From NCBI GenBank assembly GCA_963210315.1, contig OY723270.1, positions 1,116,001-1,180,000 on the forward strand: DNA of 64,000 bases, in the 5' to 3' direction. Each line of letters starts with the position of its first letter. Position 1 is the stretch's first letter. Shown here in pieces: positions 40,030-49,750 of the stretch. The notes beneath the pieces are model-generated. The model saw nothing but the letters and a program-made list of their open reading frames with translations, did no database searches and was not told the origin of the DNA. A program made the position numbers and the translations under genes. This DNA comes from Rhynchopus euleeides (taxonomy: Eukaryota; Euglenozoa; Diplonemea; Diplonemida; Diplonemidae).

Positions 40030-41962
40030 ATAACCCAGAGTGTATAGGGGGACCCTTTTCAAATTTTTTTTTCGGGGGGGTCCTATTTTGGACGTTTGAG
40101 CCCGATTTCGAAGGAATTTTTGAGTTTTGAGCCTATTTTGGGCCCTAAAACGCGTTAAAACGGGTCCCGGAATTTCCGGAAAATGGCTGTTTTTTGGCCT
40201 TGGCGAAATTTCGCCCAAACTATTGACCCAAACTTGTCTGGGCCCATAATCGGGTCCTGGTGGTCTGGAACTGTCCATTTTCGAAGGCAGTCGTGAGAAA
40301 ATCGCGACGTTTCGCCCCGAATTCTCACTCATGTGACCCCAAAAATCAAGCAAATGAGGTTTGCTCCGGCTTACAAAACTCCAAATCCGAGTTGTGGAAG
40401 CCGGACCTTGTTGTGGGAGAGAATCGGCCAAGTGAGGAGGTTTCTTGTGCGAAATTCGAGCAATAAAGCTCAAGTAATCAAATGCCATGACCCCAACCAC
40501 AACCCCACCCCCTGCCCTCTGCCCCCCACCCCTGTGCAGGTCATGTGCCCCATCCCATCCCGTGTTGCCTTGTTGCAGATTTTCAAATTGGGAAATTTCA
40601 GGTGACCCGATGATAGGGATGTACCCCGAGGGTCTACCTGCAGGGATCCACTTTTTGCTATGCCTGCATTGCTGCTGTTTGCGCTTCTCGCCTCCACACA
40701 CCACCCTGGGGGGAGGGACAGAGGGCGGAGGGGGCTACACACTTACACAACCGATCCGGTCAAACAATGCCACGTCATCCCCATTGGGGTCCTGGACCGC
40801 GGCCTCTCTCCCAGCGAATTGGTGTCGTCATCAGGCAGGCTAAGTAGTTGTCTACACAGGACATTGGTTTTAAGGGGGGTCTGAGTTCTGCGGAACTGGC
40901 TTCAAGGGACGCCCCCTCGTAATGACTGGGTGGATGGAGCCAAGTAATACCAGGTGGTCGGACACCGGAACTCTCGGCATTTATTAGTCGCGGGAACTGT
41001 GTCCGTGTGGTAGGTGACCCCTTCCGATTCCACTGATTCCACTCTTGAACATGTAGTGTTGAAAGATACTTGGTGTTCTGATGTTTTACAGGGTACTTGA
41101 CAAAGGAAAGAGGGTGGTCAGTCTTGTGATCCACCCTGAATCCTTCCTGTGAGCAGCAGATCCACAACACCTCGACTTCTTTCAGCGGCTGTATTGATAT
41201 TGCCTGACACAGCAAACATGATTCAATTGGAGGAACAAGCCTCGTACACCAGCGGCCCAAAAGGTGGATTTCATGTATGGTTTTAGGATTTCCCTTACTA
41301 CTGATGGTGTAGAGACTACAAAGCCTGACCTGATGACGCCGCCATGAACCTGGGAGACACGCCGCGTGAGAAGGGACCTCGGTGCGGGGTGGCGTGAAGA
41401 TCCTGCCTGAGTGCCCTCGTCGGGACCCGCGGTAAACCGTGGCGTTCCCCCCGAGGCAAGTCCAGGACGAAGGTTGCAGATAACCGCTGCACCTCTTCGT
41501 CCGAAAGGAGCTCACAGGATAGGGGAACTGCCCACACCCCACTCACGACAGCGTATCCGAAAGGTGCACTGCGCGTGTGGTGGCGGTGTCGGGTCCAGAC
41601 CCACCTCGTTCCCCCATGCCCGTCAGTTGTTGCCCCTGCAGGGGTGGCTGCTGTCTGGCATGGGGGGCGCCCTCCCTGCCTTGCAAGGAAAAATGTAGAA
41701 CGGCATGCTGCCCGTTTCTTCATTTTTTCACCTTGCCTGGCAGGGGGGGGCCCACCCTCACGGGGGGAAAAAGAGGAACGGCATGCTGCCCGTTCACTCT
41801 TTTTTCCTCCCGTCGTGGGTGGGCGGCTACCCGGGTACCCGGGGTATCCGGCCCGGGTACCCGGGTATCCGCCGGGTACCCCCCGGGTACCCGGCCGGGT
41901 ACCCGGAAAGGTGGAGACCGCGTCGTGCATGCACCACTGCGTCCCTATATCTCTTTACCAAC
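40030..41962. other. Unassigned stretch between two R units
   Basis: A minus-strand frame of 255 codons (40775-41542) has normal composition but no recognised domain. The left part contains 'TTTCGAAGGAATTTTTGAG', shared with 47965-47990 in another transposon. It also has 'TAGGGGGACCC' followed by a T run, shared with 62257 and nearby, so it is itself mosaic. A GC-rich tract of CCGGGTACC units lies at 41822-41912. Two 60-bp copies of a piece with GGCATGCTGCCCGTT lie at 41702 and 41776. Confidence 0.4.
41822..41912. repeat. Short tandem tract of CCGGGTACC
   Basis: About eight imperfect, partly palindromic units of 8-11 bp built on GGGTACCCGG. Similar GGTACC-rich sequence forms the ends of the hAT-like element at 61,475-63,411. 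Confidence 0.75.
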
Positions 41963-43794
41963 TGGGGTAATCAGGCTGGGGAAAAAAACAACAAATCACA
42001 ACAAATCACACCCGATCGTCAGCTGATTGAGGGTGTGATATGAGGGTTCTATCCAACAAGGATATCAAGGCGGCACTTTCAAAGTCCTGCCAAGGACAGC
42101 GCCACGTGGGTGTGTGCTTCTGATATATGTTATGTCATCATGTGAACCCTCCCCAGCGTGTGCCAACATCCCTGACACGCTCACGAAAAGCATGACACGG
42201 AGAAAACAGGTGCCGAAACAACCTGCCGAGCACACGGGTGGTGCCACGTTGATCCACGCAGCGATCTCCCATGACAGGAATCCTTGTCGCCACGGCAGAG
42301 TCGCCGCAGACTGTGGGAGAGGTGTCGCCAGTCACCTTGAGGTTGCAGTGTGTCATCAGGCTAAGACCCGTGCCCTCTTCACCTCCCCTATTAGGTTGCT
42401 CCCATATCGTTGCCACACCCGATCGTCAGCAGCGATCTCCCATGACAGGAAGCCTTGTCGCCACGGCAGAGTCGCCGCAGACTGTGGGAGAGGTGTCGCC
42501 AGTCACCTTGAGGTTGCAGTGTGTCATCAGGCTAAGACCCGTGCCCTCTTCACCTCCCCTATTAGGTTGCTCCCATATCGTTGCCACACCCGATCACAAC
42601 AGATCACAACAAATCACAAGGCAAATGTTGTGATTTGGGATCTGATTTTTGAAATTTTGGATCGCGATCACAACAGATCACAACAGATCACACCTCATCA
42701 CAACTCATCACAAAAGGGTCACAAGTCGTCACAACTGGTCGCAACAAATCACAACTGGCCACAACAAATCGCAACAAATCACAACAAATCACAACATTTG
42801 GCGTTGTGATTTGTTGTGATCGGGTGTGATTCGTTGTGATTTGTTGTTTTTTCCCCCAGCCTGATTACCCCACCAACACACCACATCTGAGGGTTGCAAT
42901 GCATGTTGCTTGCCAACCACGTCATCCGGTGGGTGTCAGGCGCTATGTAGGTGGCATGAGCCAGGTCTTCGATGTGTTCTGGCTTGTATATGTACCTCCC
43001 TGCCTGCGGCACAGGCACTGCCTTTGTCCCCCACACCAGCCACAGAGAGCGTATTGTACTCGGTCCACGGTTGCTGATTCATTGTGATGCGTTGTATCCT
43101 CGAGTGAACGTCACACACTAGTGGCACCACCACCCGCCATCCGAGAGCTGTATTGACTTTGCGCCCTTCCGTTGCATTCACCTCGCCACGCATATTGCAC
43201 CGTTCAGTACCAGTGCTCTTGGGCCAGGCAAAGTAGACCGCAGCAACTACCAATTCTGGCACAATGGGTACCACGACAGCGCACTTCGTGTGTTCCCGGA
43301 ATGTACAGCTCGTGTTGCAACAGTCGTTGTCAACACATCCCGGTTGTGGAGCACTGCTGCACAGGAATCACACGACCATCTGGACTTGTTCCGTACCTAC
43401 AGGCAGCCTCCCGGTGCATGGTGGCAGGGAGGTACATATACAAGCCAGAACTCATCGAAGACCTGGCTAATGCCACCTACATAGCGCCTGACACCCACCG
43501 GATGACGTGGTTGGCAAGCAACATGCATTGCAACCCTCAGATGTGGTGTGTTGGGGCATTTTCTTTTCCAACCTCCCACACAGTGGCACTGTACGGTACC
43601 AAACGGTGGCACAAAATTTAGGTACCCCAATTCGGGCACCTGAGGTGCCCGGAATGGTGGAAAAGTGGGGTTCGATGGGTTTCCGGACCGATCTGGGGGG
43701 GTTTGGAGGGTTTACGGGGGCTTTGGGGCCTCTGCGCCGGTTTTTTGAAAAATCGTGTTTGTCCACGTAAAAGGGTGGCATTTGACCCCCCCTA

Positions 43795-44420
43795 GGGGGG
43801 GGGGGCCTGCGTTCCAAAACACAAAACCCCCGATTTCCGTTCTCAACCCTTATTTCCCCCCTCCGGTGGCCCCTTGGGTTTCTCATATGAACTGCACTGC
43901 ACGAACAACCCTGTTGTATATGGACATACCACCCCGCCACGCCTTTGCCGCCTGGTGTTGTCACCCAAAACCCTGTTTGCAGACCATCACAAGCGCTCTG
44001 TGGCGCCCCCCTGAGAATCGTCGAGGGGCTACGTAAAAAAAATGGGCCTCCCAAGGGAAACACCGCCAAAGGAAGAGCCGCGTTATATGAACTGCGTAGA
44101 TCGGCCTTTCCAGGGCCAGGGTTTGATGGCGTGTTGTGTGTTGCTGTTTGCAGGCCGCTGCTCTCTCAAGCTGTATTACTTCTTTGTTATTGCCAGAAAA
44201 AATGTTCGGGGCGGTTTGTGCGGCTCAATCTTGTCTGCACTTGGAAGTCCTCAGAGACGAAGATCTCCCCCTCTCGTTTTTGTTTGTTTTGGCGGAAGCG
44301 CCAACGTATCAACGTTTTATAATGATGTTGTCTTTATTGAGGGTGCCTCAAGTGCCCCGTCGTCCCCTGCTGGAGATTTTAGCAGCGGATCACCGTTATT
44401 TCACGGTATGACAAAGGTCT
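43795..44420. other. Stretch between elements E and C1, nothing recognised
   Basis: No gene, terminal repeat or known RNA was found. It begins with a G run directly outside element E, and its plus-strand frames are short. The piece GACGAAGATCTCCCCCTC near 44260 resembles one at 25093. Confidence 0.4.
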
Positions 44421-44540
44421 TACAGGGGGGGGGGCGAATAGTATTACTACGTAATACTATTCGGCGAACCAACCTGTATATTTGACCCCCCCCAAAAAAG
44501 GTATATTTTTGGGGGTGGCCAAATAGTATTACGTAGCAGT

Positions 44541-44649
44541 GGGGGCCCTCGCTACGAGTCACTGTGAGTCACGAGTCGTCAGTTTTCAGCCAAACATGGC
44601 TGACTTCTCACTTTTTCTCACTCAGTCACACTTGGTAGCGAGGGCCCCC
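44541..44649 (+). mobile_element. MITE family B, copy 2 (109 bp), inside family C copy 1
   Basis: The ends are GGGGGCCCTCGCTACGA and TGGTAGCGAGGGCCCCC. AGT is duplicated (44538-44540 and 44650-44652). The empty site is at 52487-52500, where the second family C copy reads ACGTAGTAGTACTACTC without interruption. Confidence 0.92.
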
Positions 44650-44747
44650 AGTACTACTCAAAATTTCGTGAAAAGGGGCGTTTCGAGGGGGCTCCCGTTC
44701 TATTGCACTGTTCGGAATCCGTGCGGATCGTACACGGTGGCACGGTG

Positions 44748-44895
44748 CTGGTGGGAGACCGTCGTGGGAGACCGTTTTTCGGGAGACCAAACGGTATCCC
44801 CCTTGGGAGAGCATATGCTCTCCCAAGGGAGACCGTCTGGTCTCCCGTGGGAGAGCATTTGGTCTCCCGGGGAGACCGTCTGGTCTCCCATGTCC
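44748..44895. repeat. Subterminal palindromes of element T, left end
   Basis: GGGAGACC units and their complements form a cluster of short palindromes, including GGGAGAGCATATGCTCTCCC and GGTCTCCCGGGGAGACC. The right end (49922-50090) carries the same cluster with one extra 22-bp unit. They are plausible binding sites for the element's own protein. Confidence 0.7.
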
Positions 44896-45063
44896 GTTGA
44901 TTTGTGTGGGAAGTGGGGTGGGGGGGGGGTCAATTTTTGGGGATGTGTCTGCTACAAAATACATTTTTAATCGAGGGGGAATGCGGGGCGGGTTGGGGTG
45001 TGGGAAAACACTCTATTTTTTGATCATGATCAGCAAACTGACCCCACACACGTACAAAACTAG

Positions 45064-46641
45064 CTACTCCTCAGGTGCATAGCACTTCCCCCGTTCAGGG
45101 ATGTCCCATCGTTTTGCACGGCACACACACATGGTGAAGCAGTCCTTCGGTACTCCCTCACCCACATGAAAGAGAAGCTCGTTGTCGCTGGATATCTTTG
45201 TCACATGTGGAAGCAATCCCAGCTTTGATATCCTTTTCAGAAGTGCCGACAAAGGGCCCTTCCATTGATCCCGATAAAAACACTTGCACAGCTTCAGTGC
45301 ATCGCACGCCAGTATCTTGGGCGGATCCGTCGTGATCCCAGGCAAGGGTTTGCACACCGATACCCGTGCCACTTCATAACGCATTTGGTCGTGTTCGAAG
45401 TTAGTTCCAACTCTGGCTGAATGCATCTTACGGGTGCTGTTCCCCTGTTCTTGCAGTTCATCAGTGCACTGGATTGGCAAGGCATCAACCTCGTCAAACC
45501 AGTGGCCCATGCTGTGCAGATACGCGTGTCCCTTCCGCGTTGTCATTCCAGGGATGCGCCATTCGAGGAGGTACATCAGAGCGTGATACATCACTAGTGA
45601 ATATAGCATTTCCTTCCGGTACTCCAGCCGGTCACTGAGGTAGAAGCGGCAGGCGATGCTCTGATACCGGAAGAAGACAAGCTCCTGCATCAGTAGGCCC
45701 ATCGTGAGCGGTACACCGTTCGAGAGATGGCACAACGTGTTCAAAGCCTCGCGTGCCTGCGCCCCCTTTAAGTTTTTTATAGGAGCGTTCTCTTGCGTGA
45801 GCTGCTGCACGTCCGCTGGCAGTGACCTGAACCCATCTGGCAGGATATGCAGCAGTATCACGATGCAGTTCTTCGTGTCATGCAGAGGTGGCGTGATACA
45901 GTACACTTCGTTTTTGAAAGCGCTTGCTATTGGACACGAGAACCCCTTCGCATCAAGGGCCCGCATGCTCAACCTTTTGCACTGATGAAGCCGAGCAACA
46001 GACTCATCGCGCGGTGTTGAGCAAAAGGCTGACCGGTGGCCTTGACCTCCCATCTTGCTGAACTGGGACCAAAGATCAGCGTGGTCACCACCAACGTACT
46101 TCACGTCAACGGTAACGGAGACACCGTTCACGCAAACCGCCGTCTGCCGCAATGCGTCCAACTGCCTGGGGTAATCTGCAAGATGCCAGTGGAAAAAATC
46201 TTGGCTTGGCAGATCAACGAGCGTGATGGGGGCCGCAACCATCATCCTTCTGTTCTTCTGAATGAAGACAGAAACGGCCATGCGGGTCCGCTTCGCTTCT
46301 CTGCGGTGGCTGTTCCGGGGATTATAATCATCCCTGAGGATGACGGCTTCGCAGCGGCAGTCGGGCGATGTGGGGTTCAAAAAATCATCGTCGACACCAG
46401 AAAGGAGAAACTCGCACAAGTTGGGAAGGTTGCCCGTCATCGCCCCGGCATCGCTCTGCAGCTCCCTCTTGAGCGTGCTCTTGTGACGCGACATCCCAAG
46501 GGAAATCCTGGCGAATCCCCGTTCCTCAAGCACGTCGTTCACGGTCTTTTGGAGCGTGGCGGCCTGTCGCTCCGAAATCCCGGCCGCCAGCCTGCCATGC
46601 TCGAACCCCTCTCGCAAGGCTTCTAATAGCCCTGGGTCCAT
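45064..46641 (-). CDS. Candidate transposase of element T (525 aa, complete)
   Basis: It opens with a true ATG (46639-46641) and ends with TAG at 45064-45066, with no interruption. The N-terminal 130 residues are charged and may hold a helical DNA-binding part (ERQAATLQKTVNDVLEERGF). A central block reads VSVTVDVKYVGGDHADL, then a Cys/His region and LHDTKNCIVILLHILPDGF. The C-terminal part has HALMYLLEWRIPGMTTRKGH and DELQEQGNSTRKMHS. The Asp-Gly-Asp-His block, the His/Asn-rich middle and a late Glu before NSTRKMH are in the order expected for an RNase H-fold (DDE) transposase, but I cannot assign the catalytic residues or superfamily. Its place between long inverted repeats of a TA-flanked element is the stronger evidence. 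The last 170 codons lie inside the left inverted repeat. Confidence 0.6.
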   Translation of the reverse strand: MDPGLLEALREGFEHGRLAAGISERQAATLQKTVNDVLEERGFARISLGMSRHKSTLKRELQSDAGAMTGNLPNLCEFLLSGVDDDFLNPTSPDCRCEAVILRDDYNPRNSHRREAKRTRMAVSVFIQKNRRMMVAAPITLVDLPSQDFFHWHLADYPRQLDALRQTAVCVNGVSVTVDVKYVGGDHADLWSQFSKMGGQGHRSAFCSTPRDESVARLHQCKRLSMRALDAKGFSCPIASAFKNEVYCITPPLHDTKNCIVILLHILPDGFRSLPADVQQLTQENAPIKNLKGAQAREALNTLCHLSNGVPLTMGLLMQELVFFRYQSIACRFYLSDRLEYRKEMLYSLVMYHALMYLLEWRIPGMTTRKGHAYLHSMGHWFDEVDALPIQCTDELQEQGNSTRKMHSARVGTNFEHDQMRYEVARVSVCKPLPGITTDPPKILACDALKLCKCFYRDQWKGPLSALLKRISKLGLLPHVTKISSDNELLFHVGEGVPKDCFTMCVCRAKRWDIPERGKCYAPEE

Positions 46642-46854
46642 GTTGCAAACATGTGACTGTGCTGATGGTGGTATATTGTGTAAATGACCGTATATGCGAG
46701 CAATATTTTCGAAGACTTGAAGGACGGGGTGGGTACTCGGATGGGTGGGGGCGGGTTTGCACTCTGCGAGATGTTGAACTTTGCGGTAACTCTCTCTTGA
46801 TCATGCCATTCTTACACTTTTTGGCCACGTGGATACGTGGGTCCTGGTGGTGTA

Positions 46855-47960
46855 CTACTGCTCACCCAAATCCGACTGTGTCACGTGCTTGCTGCTGGTT
46901 TCATCCATGCCGTCAAGAGACAGCTCCGTCACAGGAAGATTTCCCAGGACATCCGCTTCTTCCGATTCCTCGTCGTCCTTCTTCTGGTCGAGGAAGCCTG
47001 TGGCCGGGGCGAGCGTCCCGCTCACATGCAGCTTTGCCACATGCTTTACAATGGGCAGGCTCACAAACGTGACTCCATCATTGCGGTAGATCTGTGATTA
47101 TAAGCAAGTGTATTTAATTATGGGGGGTGGTTGTGTAGTGCCAATAGCTGTACCTACCTCAAGGTCTAAACCGTAATCGTAGCCATCCGGGAGGGTCAGC
47201 TGCCTCTTGTAGAGGCCGGAAGGTGGGTAGGCCCACTGCGTTGCGACCCTCTTGAAGTGGACGGTCAACGTCCGGTTCGCGAACTGGGGGGCCATGTCGC
47301 CTTTCATCATGATGGTGGCGAGTGATGCCTCCAGGGCGACAGTGCACGCCTTTTCGTCCATCTTTATCATGTAGGGTGGGTACGCCCCCCCCCCCCCCCC
47401 CCCCCCGTGATGCGCACCGCCTCCTCATCATCCGTCTTCTTCTTCTGCGACACCCCCTTCTTCCCCTTCTCCTCCTTCTCCCCCTTCAGGATGCGATCAT
47501 ACTGTCGAGCCATGTCGTTTCCGATGCGGACCTCACTCCCATGAGCCAGCAGGAGTTTGTATGCGTCTGAACCCTTGTTTTTCGTTGTCGGGAATGCGCG
47601 CACGTAGACTCCGTAGAACACGAGCTCCTCGCAGTTGCGGGTGCGGTTGCTCCACACAGAACCATCATTCTCCTTCAGCTTCTGGTCGTGGGCGCCCTTG
47701 TTCACACTGGGCGCAAACTTCTTGCCGAACAACTCTTTGAACGCTGTGGTGATGAACGGGCTGTTGTCCAGCTTGCCGTGGAGCTTGGGGCAGGCAGTCT
47801 CGAGGAGGCCACGGAAGGCTGACATGGGGATGGTGTTCGTGATGCTCTTGGTGACCGGATCGATCGTGCTGGCTGCTGACGACACAAAGCATTTCGCGAA
47901 GGCGTGGATGAGGGGCTTCTCCGTTCCATCTTCTCTCGGTTTCTGGGGCCAATTTTTCAC
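46855..47960 (-). CDS. Second gene of element T, spliced, start uncertain
   Basis: The upstream part (47367-47960) has no ATG in its first codons and encodes SAFRGLLETACPKLHGKLDN, later VFYGVYVRAFPTTKNKGSD and a Lys/Glu-rich linker. It runs into a 22-base C run (47385-47406). Beyond it the frame changes by one base and continues as MIKMDEKACTVALEASL, so the run is probably mis-sized in the assembly. A 66-bp intron is then evident at 47092-47157: donor GAG/GTAGGT, acceptor TAATCACAG/ATC, phase 0. The last exon ends at 46855 with an acidic tail (KKDDEESEEAD). The product, roughly 350 residues, is not recognised. It lies 213 bp upstream of the candidate transposase on the same strand and may act with it. 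Confidence 0.5.
47385..47406. other. 22-base C homopolymer inside a coding region
   Basis: The minus-strand coding frame changes across this G run. One base more or less would rejoin the flanking frames, so a sequencing or assembly length error is the simplest reading. Confidence 0.6.
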
Positions 47961-48039
47961 TTTTGAGCCCGTTTTCGAAGGAATTCTTGGGTTTTGAGCT
48001 TGTTTTGGGCAATTAAACGCGTCACTCAGTTTTCTGCCT

Positions 48040-49145
48040 GGGCAGCCCTTCCTGATAGGCGTCCCTGTACTGAGAATGACCGCCTGTGAGAGAGTCCTCT
48101 TGTACTGAGAAAGTCTTCCTGGACTGAGAGGAGTGCTGTGCTGCGAGGAGTCCTGTACTGCGCAGAAAAACCGGTTTTTTGGACATTTTTGGTCTTTTCG
48201 CTGGTTGGAGGAGGAAATCTTGCAAATGCTATGTGACTTCTAGGGGGGCAGATTCTCGGTTTTTCAGGAGTCCTGTACTGAGAAGGTCCTCCTGGACTGT
48301 AAGGAGTCCTGTCCTGAGAGGAGTCCCGTACTGAGAAAGTCCTCCTGTACTGAGAGGAGTCCTGCACTGAGTAAGTCCTCCTGTACTAAGAGGAGTGCTG
48401 TCCTGAGAGGAGTCCTGTACTGAGAAAGTCCTCCTGTACTGAGAGGAGTCCTGTCCTGAGAGGAGTCCTGTACTGAGAAAGTCCTCCTGTACTAAGAGGA
48501 GTCCTGTACTGAGAGGAGTCCTGTCCTGAGAAAGTCCTCCGGTACTGAGAGGAGTCCTGTACTGAGAAGGTCCTCCTGTACTAAGAGGAGTCCTGTCCTG
48601 AGAGGAGTCCTGTACTGAGAAAGTCCTCCTGTACTGAGAGGAGTGCTGTACTGAGAGGAGTCCTGTCCTGAGAAAGTCCTCCGGTACTGAGAGGAGTCCT
48701 GTACTGAGAAGGTCCTCCTGTACTAAGAGGAGTCCTGTCCTGAGAAAGTCCTCCTGTACTAAGAGGAGTGCTGTCCTGAGAGGAGTCCTGTCCTGAGAAA
48801 GTCCTCCTGTACTGAGAGGAGTCCTGTACTACGCAGAAAAACCGGTTTTTTGGCCATTTTTGGTCTTTTCGCTGGTTGGAGGAGGAAATCTTGCAAATGC
48901 TATGTGACTTCTGGGGGGGGCAGATTCTCGGTTTTTCAGGAGTCCTGTACTGAGAAGGTCCTCCTGGACTGTAAGGAGTCCTGTCCTGAGAAAGTCCTCC
49001 TGTACTGAGAGGAGTCCTGCACTGAGAAAGTCCTCCTGTACTAAGAGGAGTGCTGTCCTGAGAGGAGTCCTGTACTTAGAGGAGTCCTGTCCTGAGAAAG
49101 TCCTCCTGGACTGACACTGTCCTCTTGTACTGAGAATGACCTCCT
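48040..49145. repeat. Tandem array of ~18-bp half-units (GAGGAGTCCTGTACTGAG)
   Basis: Units alternate as AGGAGTCCTGTACTGAG and AAAGTCCTCCTGTACTGAG, giving a 36-38-bp period. A 110-bp interruption containing TTTTTGGTCTTTTCGCTGG occurs twice (48157-48270 and 48830-48945), so a larger unit of about 670 bp was duplicated. The AGGAGTCCT and AGTCCTCCT halves are partly complementary, so transcripts could pair locally. Confidence 0.88.
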
Positions 49146-49215
49146 GGAGTGGTAGAATAGTTAGCAACGTGGAGCGAGGGGGCGGGGAAATCTTTAATGA
49201 CCTTCCCCCAAATTC

Positions 49216-49750
49216 ACTAGTGATGTATCACGCTCTGATGTACCTCCTCGAATGGCGCATCCCTGGAATGACAACGCGGAAGGGACACGCGTATCTGCAC
49301 AGCATGGGCCACTGGTTTGACGAGGTTGATGCCTTGCCAATCCAGTGCACTGATGAACTGCAAGAACAGGGGAACAGCACCCGTAAGATGCATTCAGCCA
49401 GAGTTGGAACTAACTTCGAACACGACCAAATGCGTTATGAAGTGGCACGGGTATCGGTGTGCAAACCCTTGCCTGGGATCACGACGGATCCGCCCAAGAT
49501 ACTGGCGTGCGATGCACTGAAGCTGTGCAAGTGTTTTTATCGGGATCAATGGAAGGGCCCTTTATCGGCACTTCTGAAAAGGATATCAAAGCTGGGATTG
49601 CTTCCACATGTGACAAAGATATCCAGCGACAACGAGCTTCTCTTTCATGTGGGTGAGGGAGTACCGAAGGACTGCTTCACCATGTGTGTGTGCCGTGCAA
49701 AACGATGGGACATCCCTGAACGGGGGAAGTGCTATGCACCTGAGGAGTAG
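49216..49750 (+). pseudogene. Truncated copy of the element T transposase C-terminus within the right inverted arm
   Basis: From SLVMYHALMYLLEWR to GKCYAPEE this is the same 175 or so residues as the C-terminus of the 525-residue protein, with essentially one difference (PLSALL against PFVGTS/PFIGTS in the neighbouring frame, from one base). It lacks the N-terminal two-thirds and has no start. It exists because the inverted repeat extends into the gene. Confidence 0.88.

Larger units (their letters stand above)
37539..42872. mobile_element. Element R: 5.3-kb foldback unit with CCAAC target duplication
   Basis: The ends are TGGGGTAATCAGGCTGGGGG and its complement, flanked by CCAAC on both sides (37534-37538 and 42873-42877). 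The intact right arm of element E supplies the empty site, reading GCCCCAACACACC in reverse. The unit is composite. A first copy spans 37539-40029 and a second 41963-42872, each with the same ends; the second also has CCAAC on its left. A 1.9-kb unrelated-looking stretch separates them. Each copy consists of 10-bp satellite DNA and a block of about 430 bp. Confidence 0.7.
37306..43792. mobile_element. Element E: TA-inserting element with TIRs of about 360 bp, split by a 5.3-kb insertion
   Basis: Both ends read GGGGGGGTCAAATG inwards and are flanked by TA (37304-37305 and 43793-43794). The left repeat is 37306-37538 continued at 42878-43010; the right repeat is 43430-43792 in reverse. The two arms match closely apart from a short gap near the tip. 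Without the insertion the element would be about 1.15 kb, with a 420-bp middle (43011-43430). A minus-strand frame of 112 codons in that middle (42936-43274) contains VNTALGWRVVVPLVCDVHS, of unknown origin. Confidence 0.75.

Noticed and set aside
40775-41542. 255-codon minus-strand frame as a gene
   Set aside because: No recognisable domain, mosaic surroundings and no supporting start. Kept only as a note in the unassigned stretch.
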